DNA of 64,000 bases from Nephrocerus scutellatus (lineage: Eukaryota; Arthropoda; Insecta; Diptera; Pipunculidae). Below, piece after piece: positions 55,779 to 64,000 of this stretch. The stretch spans positions 75,502,816 through 75,566,815 of the forward strand of contig OX352764.1 of assembly GCA_947095585.1 (NCBI GenBank). The letters are read 5' to 3'. The first letter of the stretch is position 1; every line of letters starts with the position of its first letter. Made by a program: the position numbers and the translations under genes. Below the pieces are notes generated by a model. It worked only from the letters and a program-made list of their open reading frames with translations, searched no databases and was not told the origin of the DNA.

Positions 55779-56805
55779 ATTACGTAGCACCAGTAATTAA
55801 TGGTGCCACTATTGCGAGATCAGTTTCACTTAAGATGTTAGGTTTAAAAGTTTCTAGTGAACTTTCCTGGAAGGAACATATTTATGAAATCTGAAAAAGA
55901 GCGAGCCAATGCTTGGGCTTTATAAGACGTTGTAACTTTTACTTCAGCCCCTCTGAAGTATTATGATTATATAAATCTTATGTTAGACCAATTTTAGAAT
56001 TTAATTCATTTGTGTGGGGTGGGGCTCCAAGATCGCATTTGGTTTATCTTGATGGAATTCAAAATAGAGCTATCCGTTTGATAAACGATGTAACCATTAC
56101 TTCATCTCTTGATTCTTTAGAGCATAGACGTTATGTTAGAGCTTTATCTGTTTTCTACAAATTTTGCAACGGTAGATGTTCTTCAGAAACCCGTTCTCTA
56201 TTCCCAGGTCCTTTTGTCAGCAACGTTAACACTCGTTTGAGATCTAATCAACATAGATTTGCCTTAAAACCGTTCTCATGTAGAACCCAACACTTCAAAT
56301 CGTCTTTTTATCCGAGAGTGACTTCGATGTGGAATCAATTGGTCGACTCCGTATTTCCCGAATCTTATAATTTACAGGCCTTCAAAATAGTTGTCAACAA
56401 CTTCCTGAAGTGTTCATTAGAGGATACGATTATTTTATATAAAAAAAATTATTATTGATTGTATTTTTTGTATTATTTATAATATTTGTTGTTTATTTTG
56501 TAATATTTTCTTGGTCAAGGATTTTTGTAGTTTTCCCTGACTCAATGATTCATTGATAAAAGTATTTGGACTCGCGTCGGTTTAGTTTCGTGTTCGGTTT
56601 TTCGTATTGCTTTTTTCAATGAATCAGAGATAATTCTGAGAAAATAAATTGAAACCGGCTACAAACGTGAGGAATGTGTTATATTGTAAATCACATTCCT
56701 TCGAATTTTTAATTTTTAATATTAATAAGGGGCATAGCCCAACTTATTTCCGTGACGAAAGTCATTCAGGGACTTATCCCTTGGCAATGAGTCTTTAAAA
56801 AAAAA
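55779..56805 (+). mobile_element. LINE family C, truncated copy
   Basis: Starts abruptly in ORF2 (CATTACGTAGCACCAGTAAT, equal to 60543) and runs to an A run at 56797-56805. Nearly identical to 60543-61570 with scattered substitutions. Typical 5'-truncated retrocopy. Confidence 0.9.
55790..56458 (+). pseudogene. LINE family C ORF2 C terminus (truncated copy)
   Basis: Reads LKMLGLKVSSELSWKEHIYE, then a TGA where the long copy has TCA (near 55893), and a one-base frame change near 55960. It then continues as an open frame 56012-56458: WGGAPRSHLVYLDGIQNRAI, SLDSLEHRRYVRALSVFYKF, FYPRVTSMWNQLVDSVFPES, ending KKNYY. Only a handful of residue differences from 60700-61224. Confidence 0.9.
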
Positions 56806-56807
56806 TT

Positions 56808-57202
56808 TGGACCCGATAGGTGGCGCTGGGTTGAAAAATGTTGTTTTCCCTGTATATGATCTTCATATAAAGAATATTCGAACAAGTGTACATTTTTTGC
56901 CGGTATAAGTGTCGATTCTATAGTTTTCTGGATTGGTGAGTTGGTTAGGTAGTGGGGTGTAAGTGGGCGGGGTTCAGTGGGATGGGGCAGCCGAGAAACG
57001 CGGGTGTAAGTGGGCGTGGCGTTAGTGGGCGGGGGTCAGTGGGATGGGACATCCGGGAAACGCCGGGTATTTCTGCTAATACTGATGTGACTAATACTAT
57101 GACGCGATATCGCAAAGCAAATAGCTTTTCACAAGTTCACAAAACGATCACAAACAAATTTATTGAAAGTCGGACAGGACAACGTCTGTCGGTTCAGCTA
57201 GT
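56808..57202 (+). mobile_element. Non-autonomous Helitron 3' part
   Basis: Ends TTCAGCTAGT at 57202 with hairpin GACAGGACAACGTCTGTC, the same as the helicase-bearing Helitron at 50750. The body holds GTCGATTCTATAGTTTTCTG (as in the 5-kb Helitron) and two G-rich units, GTGTAAGTGGGCG...GTCAGTGGGATGGG, about 50 bp apart. The left part also has AGGTGGCGCTGGGTTG, as in repeat J. The 5' end is missing or hidden by the LINE C copy. Confidence 0.7.
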
Positions 57203-57499
57203 ATATATATAAATGTTAATATAGAAAATATTATTTTTTTTAATCTTATATTATTTTATTATTCTAAGTTTGTTTTTTAATGAGAAAAATGGAAAAACTT
57301 TGAATAACATATCGAGATTTATAGTTATTATTTAAAATTCTTAAAGCTGTTTAAAACTAGGTAGAAATAAAGAAATAAAAACAAAAATACAAAAGGAATA
57401 TTCCCTTAATATGTAGCGTTGGCAGTGTCCCGTGCCCACAGTACATTTGACTCCACAAAGCTGTCATTAAGGCAACTCTGCCAAACCACTGCACAGAGC

Positions 57500-57835
57500 G
57501 TACACGGCGCTTACCCCATATCCTTGGAGTTGAATGTCATCCAGGCCACAATGGAGCGAGTACCTATTTGCATAATCAAGGTTGCGTTCAGGTACATTAC
57601 TACAGTTAGCATCCCGATTACCCAAAGTAATTGTAAGGTGTCAAATGCGCTTGTCAGCTGCCCTTCTAGCAACATGGTAGATCACGAGCACGTTTCACGA
57701 GTCTGACAAATAGCGTAGTGCCAGATACAAGAATACTTCAGGTGCTTAGTCCACTCTCTAATGCTCTCTCAAAGTATTGAAGAGGCTCACGAGCGAGATG
57801 GTTCCTAGTAAGATATAAAGTGACATTGTCGATTC
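57500..57835 (-). pseudogene. Possible decayed exon of a membrane protein
   Basis: The minus frame 57675-57505 reads MLLEGQLTSAFDTLQLLWVI and GMLTVVMYLNATLIMQIG, a 20-plus residue hydrophobic segment. It ends at AAGGATATGGGGTAAGCG, which fits a 5' splice donor. Upstream pieces in other frames (SLYILLGTISLVSLFNTLRE, PEVFLYLALRYLSDS) suggest a decayed multi-pass protein. I cannot name the family. Could be chance. Confidence 0.25.
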
Positions 57836-57849
57836 TTCACACTCCGAAA

Positions 57850-58235
57850 ACGTCCCAGAGTTTCTTATTCGACAAATAATACCTACTAGTTATCGCCCAT
57901 TTGTCGAAATTCGTCTCTCTGTACTCTATGCGACCCTCCACACGGTCACTGATCCACCTTACCATCCACACACTCCCTCGCCCTACACCACCCATCCACA
58001 ACCACTCAACCCCTCCACCACTGTATTTCTGTTCTATCAAAAATTTTAACGTTGAACTCTTAGCAACTGCTCGTAACGCTAAAATGAACGATAATAGATA
58101 ACTTTTTGTTTTCAAATTTTATTTTTTTTATTGATAACACTAAAGCTCATCAATAGCTACAAAAAAAAAGAAAATCGGTTGAAAAACAGAGGAGAAAATG
58201 GTTCTTAACTGTTTTGCCTTTGCCTATTTATATAT
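57850..58235 (-). mobile_element. Helitron-like C-rich fragment
   Basis: C-rich text (CCACACACTCCCTCGCCCTA) is followed by CAATAGCTACAAAAAAAAAG, AAATCGGTTGAAAAACAGAG and TATTTATATATAGAGAAGG. The last phrases look like a reversed Helitron leader. Similar to 48791-49260 in composition. No CTAGT end found. Confidence 0.4.
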
Positions 58236-58496
58236 AGAGAAGGTAATTGGAATATTCGCTTCTCTACATACTCATACATGTTTGAAGGCATTTCCTCCAG
58301 AAAACGCGGAATTTTTTCATCTATGAAGTACTGATGTTCCACCATATTGGACAGGCATACGTTATAGTATATTACATAACGATCGAGGAAAGTGGAATTT
58401 ATTGATGAGCACTTTTCTGAGAGTAATGTAAGCTATATATAATAACAAAAGTAGTTTATATGTTTTGTTGTAATTTTTATTTTGTTTTTGTTTTAA

Positions 58497-61400
58497 TTTA
58501 TTTAACATATTTATTCGAGTATTTAGTTTTTTTTACATTGTGAAATGAATTCTTATTTTGAAATTCATTTCACTAATATTCGCGGCTTTAAGGGTAATTT
58601 TAACTCCATCGTAGCGCATCTTCACGCGAATAAACCTGCGGTTCTTAGTTTATGTGAAACGCAGGTTTCTTTTATGGGTACCCCTAATGATTTCCAATGT
58701 CCGGGGTATTCTCGTGTCGACTGTTTGGTTCCCCATCGAGGGGTTGTTCTCTTTATTAGAGATCTGTTCCAAATTTTAATGTTCCGAAATGTAATCCATT
58801 GTTCAATACGATATGGATTGAAATTTTAATAGCAAACCATTCAATGTTTATTCGTTCCCTATATCGTAGTCCTAATTTGTTACTTGATGACACTATTATT
58901 GAATTTGATAATTTATCGGAAACAATTGACAAGATTTACGAATCCTCACCAACTTCAGAATTAGTAGTCTTGGGAGATTTTAATGTCCATAATGATTCTT
59001 GGTTGCCATATTCGAATGGCAGAGATCGATCAGGTGAATCCGCAGAACTATTTTCAGATACCAATCTTCTAACACAACTCGTCGATAAGCCAACTATGTA
59101 TCCCGATACATCTGGTCAATCACCTCACCTATTAGATTTATTTCTAACTTCTATGCCAGATAAATATTCAATTGATTTATCTGCTCCATTAGGTCTTTCC
59201 GACCACGCTCTGGTATTAGCCAAATTTTCAATAACCCCAACCAATGTAGAGTCAACAAGTAAAAGGCTACTCTGGCACTTCAAAAATGCATCTCAACTGA
59301 TCACGTCAACCATTCTGCTAGGAATGAAAAATTTCATTCCTTCCTCCTTTAAGAAAAGCAATATTCGTAAGAATAAGTGGTTTAATGATAACTGCAGGTC
59401 AGCAGTCGCGAGTAAAAAATCAGCCCTTTTGGACTACGTTAATTGCCCATCCGTAGAAAACCTTGTTAAGTTTAGAATAGCAAGAAATAGAGCTAACGCT
59501 ATTATTAATAGGTCCAAAATAATAAATGACCAAAAGATTCGAGATAGTATGCGGAAAATTTTAGATTGTGATTCAAACATTAAAAGCTTTTGGTCATTTG
59601 CAGCAATGGTTAAAAGAAACTTTGCAATAAAGACTTCTTCTGTTCCTACTCTATTCCATAATGGTATTCTTTATAAAACTGATATTCAGAAAGCAAATCT
59701 CTTAGCTTCGCATTTTGCTAGTGCGTCAACCCTTCCATTTTCTAACCAAAGTCCACCAATTCTTTAGGCCCTGGTATGTCTTCAATTTATTTCCGTCGTC
59801 GGGTTGTTTCCAAAATTCTTAAAGAACTTGACACCAATAAAGCAACTGGACCCGACGGTATACCACCATTATTATTGAAAAAATGTCATCATACTTTGGC
59901 AAAACCGCTTAGCAAATTGTTTTATCTCTCAATGAAGACAGGTGTTTTTCCGTCAATTTGGAAAATAGCTAATATTCAACTCGTCCCGAAAAAAGGTGAT
60001 AAATCTGCACCTACTAACTACCGCCCTATTGCTCTGTTGTCAGTTTTATCAAAAGTAATGAAATCTATCATTAATTTCAAACTAATGAGCTATCTGGATT
60101 CGAATGCTTTGGCATATTGTCTTATTAATAAGATTCGTGCGCTCAACTTACACCCCTCTCTCATTAGATGGATTGAGGATTATTTATGGAACCGCAAATT
60201 AAAAGTGGTATTGAATGGTTTTTCCTCATCTTCGCATGAGATCAATGCTGGCGTTCCTCAAGGGTCATCCTTATCGCCAACATTATTCTTAATATATATC
60301 AATGACTTGTTGTCTTCTACAACCTGTGATATCCACTCATTTGCTGATGATACGACGTTATCGGCTTCAATGGAGTTTGTTAGTCAAAAAGAATGCAATT
60401 CTCGCTTGATTGGTTCGCGTGAATTAATGAATTCGACAATTCTGTCGAACATTCAAGTTATTCTTGATGGGGGAAGATCTAATAGGGTGGAATTTAACCC
60501 AAATAAATTCCAGTCTTGTCTTTTTTCTCAAAAGGCAATTCAACATTACGTAGCACCAGTAATTAAAGGTGCCACTATTACGAGATCAGTTTCACTAAAG
60601 ATGTTAGGTTTGAAAGTTTCTAGTGAACTTTCCTGGAAGGAACATATTTATGAAATCTCAAAAAGAGCGAGCCAATGCTTGGGCTTTATAAGACGTTGTA
60701 ACTTTTACTTCAGCCCCTCTGAAGTATTTAGATTATATAAATCTTTTGTTAGACCAATTTTAGAATTTAATTCATTTGTTTGGGGTGGGGCTCCAAGATC
60801 TCATTTGGTTCATCTTGATGGAATTCAAAATAGAGTTATCCGTTTGATAAACGATGTAACCATTACTTCATCTCTTGATTCTTTGGAGCATAGACGTAAT
60901 GTTGGAGCTTTATCTGTTTTCTACAAATTTTACAACGGTAGATGTTCTTCAGAAACCCGTTCTCTATTCCCAGGTCCTTTTGTCAGCAACGTTAACACTC
61001 GTTTGAGATCTAATCAACATAGATTTGCCTTAAAACCGTTCTCATGTAGAACCCAACACTTCAAATCGTCATTTTATCCGAGAGTGACTTCGATGTGGAA
61101 TCAATTGGTCGACTCCGTATTTCCCGAATCTTATAATTTACAGGCCTTCAAAATAGTTGTCAACAACTTCCTTAAGTGTTCATTAGAGGATACGATTATT
61201 TTATATAAAAAAAATTATTATTGATTGTATTTTTTGTATTATTTATAATATTTGTTGTTTATTTTGTAATATTTTCTTGGTCAAGGTTTTTTGTAGTTTT
61301 CCCTGACCATAATTCACAGATAAAAGTATTTGGTCTCGCGTCGTTTTAGTTTCGTGTTCGTTTTTTCGTATTGCTTTTTTCAATGAATCAGAGATAATTC

Positions 61401-61578
61401 GGAGAAATTAATCTGAAACCGGCTACAAACGTGAGAATTGTGATATATTGTAATTCACATTCCTTCGAATTTTTAATTTTTAATTTTAATAAAGGGCATA
61501 GCCCAACTTTTTGCCGTGACGAAAGTCATTCAGGGACTTATCCCTTGGCATTGAGTCCTTTAAAAAAAAAAAAAAAAA
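58497..61578 (+). mobile_element. LINE family C, long copy
   Basis: ORF2 only (58545-61224), 3' UTR and a 17-base A run (61562-61578). No ORF1 is present, so it is either 5'-truncated between the ORFs or a one-ORF element. The 3' UTR contains CCTTGGTCAAGG-like and TCAGGGACTTATCCCTTGGC text shared with 55779-56805. Confidence 0.85.
58545..61224 (+). pseudogene. LINE family C ORF2: endonuclease and RT
   Basis: Endonuclease: FEIHFTNIRGFKGNFNSIVA (58558), AVLSLCETQVSFMG, a frameshift near 58800, then SLYRSPNLLLDD, LVVLGDFNVHNDSWLPY (58965), HLLDLFLTSMPDK, LSDHALVLAKF (59195). A second frame change occurs near 59765. RT: ELDTNKATGPDGIPPLLLKK (59826), NYRPIALLSVLSKVMKSI (60017). A deletion after SYLDSNAL removes motif A, then INAGVPQGSSLSPTLFLIYI (60243), HSFADDTTLSASMEF (60338), LKMLGLKVSSELSWKEH, and the C-terminal domain FVRPILEFNSFVW to the end KKNYY. 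No RNase H. CR1/Jockey-group in style; clade unproven. Inactive because motif A is deleted. Confidence 0.9.
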
Positions 61579-62486
61579 CGGATATTTTCGTAGCTAGCTT
61601 AACAGTCACTTTCGTCTATGGGCGTGTGAAAAAACTATTCTTACGAACGCCTGGTCGCCTAGTCCTCAGATCGCGTGATAGCTTTTTTAGTGCCATAAAA
61701 GCGGCTCTGCATTTTTTCACAGCGGTATTTACGTAGTCATTGTAATACAAGAATGTATTCGAATAAACACCCTAACACCGCAATACCTCCTTTGCTAGGT
61801 TTTGAAAACCAGTTATCTGCAAGTTATTCCAATTACTTCGAACATATCTTTTTCTGCGTCTTCAGGTACATGGTGTGAAACAGTATAACATCGCATTTTG
61901 AATAGCTAATCTTAAACTTTCATTTTTCGCCGTAAGCCCGAAATTCATGGAATTTTATTTGCAGATTTCTCTGAATCTCTTCGATAATAATGGTCAGGAT
62001 AAGCGAAGGACGCATCCATATTCTTCAGCACTTCGTAAATAAATATATTAAACAGAAGTGGTTGCCGTAACGATATTGAAAACCCTAACAGTCGTGTTTT
62101 TATTACCTGTTACGACAAATTTCTTTCCGTATATCATAGATATTAATAATTTGAACAAAATTATGTGGATACCCTTTTAATTTTATAAATCAGTCCGTTC
62201 GTCGATCAAAATTGGTTCAAAGGCTTTTTTTAATTCCACTAGACAAGCAGCCATGTTCCTTTTATCAGTCAGATGCCAGTTGACATCTGCAATCAATTTG
62301 GTCACAGCGTGTACTGTCGAATGGTTTTGTTTGAACTCAAATTGGATCCGCGGTATAATTTCTTTTTTGTCGAACACGCTCAAAATCGTGTTGCTAATAA
62401 TCACTTCTAAAATTTTCCCTATACTAGGCAAGAGATTTATTGGCCTATAGTTCGTCGCATCAGAAGGATCCTTACTTTATTTAATT

Positions 62487-63055
62487 ACTAGCTGAAGTGC
62501 CCGGCGTTGCCCGTGGCCACAAATCGCCCCCATCGGTTACCATCCCCACCACTCCACACCTTGCTTTTGAAGTTGAAGCTCAGATTTGGTTGCTTTGTAG
62601 TCGTGTGTCTCGTTCTTCTTATGTGTCCACTGCTCTGGAATTTGAAGCTCTGAGTTTGTTGCTTTGTAGTCGTGTATCGCGCACTTCAAATGATTCAGCT
62701 GCTCTTGACTTACGATTTCGTACACGATTTGCGAATTCGAATTTCTCGTTGATTGTGTGCTTCAACATTTCTGCTTTAGTTTTTTCTTTTCGATTCTGCG
62801 GTTGCTCCTAAATACCAAACAGTTATGCAAAATGTCAGGACGCTAGTACTTAAAAATTCTAATAAATTCATAAAAATATGCAATTTGTGAAATGGTGACC
62901 CAGGAGTCTGACCACTTTCGAAATATGCCTATTAAGTGCCTATTATGGTAGAAAACCCATATGCAAAGTTAGAACGCGATCGGTTGAAGGATTTGGCAGT
63001 CCATACCGGACATACATACATACATACATACAAAGTTTCACTTTTTTATATATAG
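62487..63055 (-). mobile_element. Complete non-autonomous Helitron inserted in LINE family D
   Basis: The minus-strand 3' end CTTCAGCTAGT is at 62487. The hairpin GCCACGGGCAACGCCGGGC lies just inside. The 5' side reads CTATATATAAAAAAGTGAAA with (CATA)n nearby (about 63010-63031). The flanks join seamlessly against the uninterrupted family D copy at 45740-45780, without target duplication, as expected for Helitrons. 569 bp; no ORF. Confidence 0.85.
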
Positions 63056-63330
63056 TTTTGAAAATCTGCTATGTTTTCCGACAACTCGGGAAGTAGTCAT
63101 TATTAAGCAAGTTATTAAAAATGATGCGGTATTTCCGTATGATATCGAGCGGAAGATGTTGGGAATGTTATCTAAAGTTGTCGAGGGCTTGTTGCTCAGT
63201 TTTCTGAAAATGTCAGTGAGTTCATTCATCGTCGAAAAGTAGTTCTTGTTCACTTTATCTGCAGAATTACTCGGGAAGTCTCCTATTTGGTGCAATGTTT
63301 CAAAATGCGATCAAATAAGATTAAGCTTCC

Positions 63331-63725
63331 CGATTGCACACATATGTATCATCGATGACAACACTTTTTATAAAAATTTTTAAGAATTAACAATATTTAC
63401 AATGCTTTTTGTAATAATTTTGGATACCCAGGGCCCCGGGTTCGGAGGGAGGGAGGGAGTTATTTTTTTCCAAATTAACCCGGTTCAAACTTAGTACACA
63501 TATCCTTTAATTTAGAGAATTTACATGAAATATTTTAATTTTTATGTTTTTTTTTAAATTAACGATTTTATTTTTTATTTTGTACATCTACGATGACATA
63601 ACTTTTTGGAAATACTTGTATACAGGGCCGAGGAGCTCCCATATACATTTTTCCAAAATTAACCTGAATTTTTCGCACTTATGTCTCTCCGATTTAAGAA
63701 TTTACATGAACAATTTTATTGGTTG
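63331..63725. repeat. Repeat E, diverged units
   Basis: GTATCATCGATGACAACACT, CCCAGGGCCCCGGGTTCGGA, then TTTAGAGAATTTACATGAAA and a second unit GGGCCGAGGAGCTCCCATAT. Diverged from the 38-kb array. The remaining 63726-64000 is AT-rich with nothing recognised. Confidence 0.7.
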
Positions 63726-64000
63726 TTTTAATCATTTATATGTGATTTTGTATGATTCATCAATTCAAGAATTCAAAATTTAAGCAAACAACTTTTTACT
63801 CTGGCGAAAAGTTAAAACATTTAAAAGTTATTTTTCCATGCTCCATTAAGTTCAGATTTGAATCAAACTTTAATTTCTATTTCATTTCCCATATTATTTG
63901 CCAATTGAAAAATTCTAACCTAACGATTGCTTATACTCTATTTACGATTTAACATTTGCAATTATGTTTGCCGAACAAGTACACGCTCAGGTATTGCAGA

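Larger units (their letters stand above)
58366..61632 (-). mobile_element. Element G, split copy carrying LINE family C
   Basis: The left edge ATAGTATATTACATAACGAT ... GAGGAAAGTGGAATTTATT and the right edge CAGTCACTTTCGTCTATGGG, CGTGTGAAAAAAC are the two reversed ends of the 24.2-24.6 kb element. Between them lies a family C LINE. Outside them lies family D sequence. Confidence 0.65.
58260..63330 (-). pseudogene. LINE family D, copy 2, split by nested insertions
   Basis: Family D sequence lies in three blocks: 58260-58365, 61633-62486 and 63056-63330. The blocks align in order with 44835-46080. RT text: KLYIKK...NYFSTMNELTDIFRKL (63240), then after the Helitron gap PSIGKILEVIISNTILSVFD (62430), FEFKQNHSTVHAVTKLIADV (62330), AACLVELKKAFEPILIDERT (62250; the motif A Asp is Glu), and LKNMDASFAYPDH (62020; the YADD box destroyed). 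Dead before or after the insertions. Confidence 0.8.

Overview
The window reads as repeat-dominated insect DNA, most likely from a higher fly; a tephritid-like genome would fit, but the species cannot be fixed from sequence alone. The reasons are the AT-rich background, the absence of any long host exon, and the repertoire: several families of non-LTR retrotransposons (LINEs), one of them with an insect-type two-ORF layout and RNase H, plus Helitrons, a mariner relic, mariner-type and hAT-like MITEs, a tRNA-derived SINE and a Ty3/gypsy-like LTR. There is no bacterial operon, CRISPR array or phage. I could not identify an intact host gene. The best host-like signals are weak: a compact TATA/initiator/63-codon unit near 35.8 kb and a possible decayed exon near 57.6 kb.

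Layout. 0-4 kb: LINE pieces, ending with a 5'-truncated copy that carries a poly(A) tail. 4-5.4 kb: decayed Helitron with helicase remnants and a 99-bp minisatellite. 6.7-8.3 kb: a 180-bp direct duplication abutting an internally deleted mariner. 8.3-16.4 kb: fragments of one LINE family ('family A'), tandem-unit repeats and a SINE. 16.4-26.3 kb: mostly unassigned AT-rich DNA with a 41-bp minisatellite, a dimeric mariner-type MITE, a LINE 3' end ('family B'), a solo LTR and a Helitron helicase tail. 26.3-31.6 kb: the best-preserved element, a Loa-like LINE on the minus strand (DUF4780-type ORF1, then ORF2 with endonuclease, RT and RNase H) carrying only a few lesions. 31.6-44.4 kb: more family A, LTR-like and SINE copies, arrays of a 121-bp tandem unit and an hAT-like MITE. 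44.7-48.5 kb: a LINE ('family D') and a second RT/RNase H LINE. 48.8-53.9 kb: a Helitron end, a foldback-like element, and a Helitron with a broken PIF1-like helicase that has itself received a MITE. 55.8-63.7 kb: two close copies of a LINE ('family C'). The larger copy sits inside a short element that sits inside a family D LINE, and that LINE was also hit by a Helitron.

How the pieces relate. Nothing here works as a host pathway; the relationships are those of insertion order. Paired copies within the window allow exact insertion points to be read at 45.3, 58.4, 61.6, 62.5 and 63.06 kb. Apart from the Loa-like LINE, whose ORFs are nearly open, everything is dead or non-autonomous. LINE clade names are inferences from motif style, not from a tree. 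Family letters A-E, G and J, and the name CG-box, are labels used only in this report.
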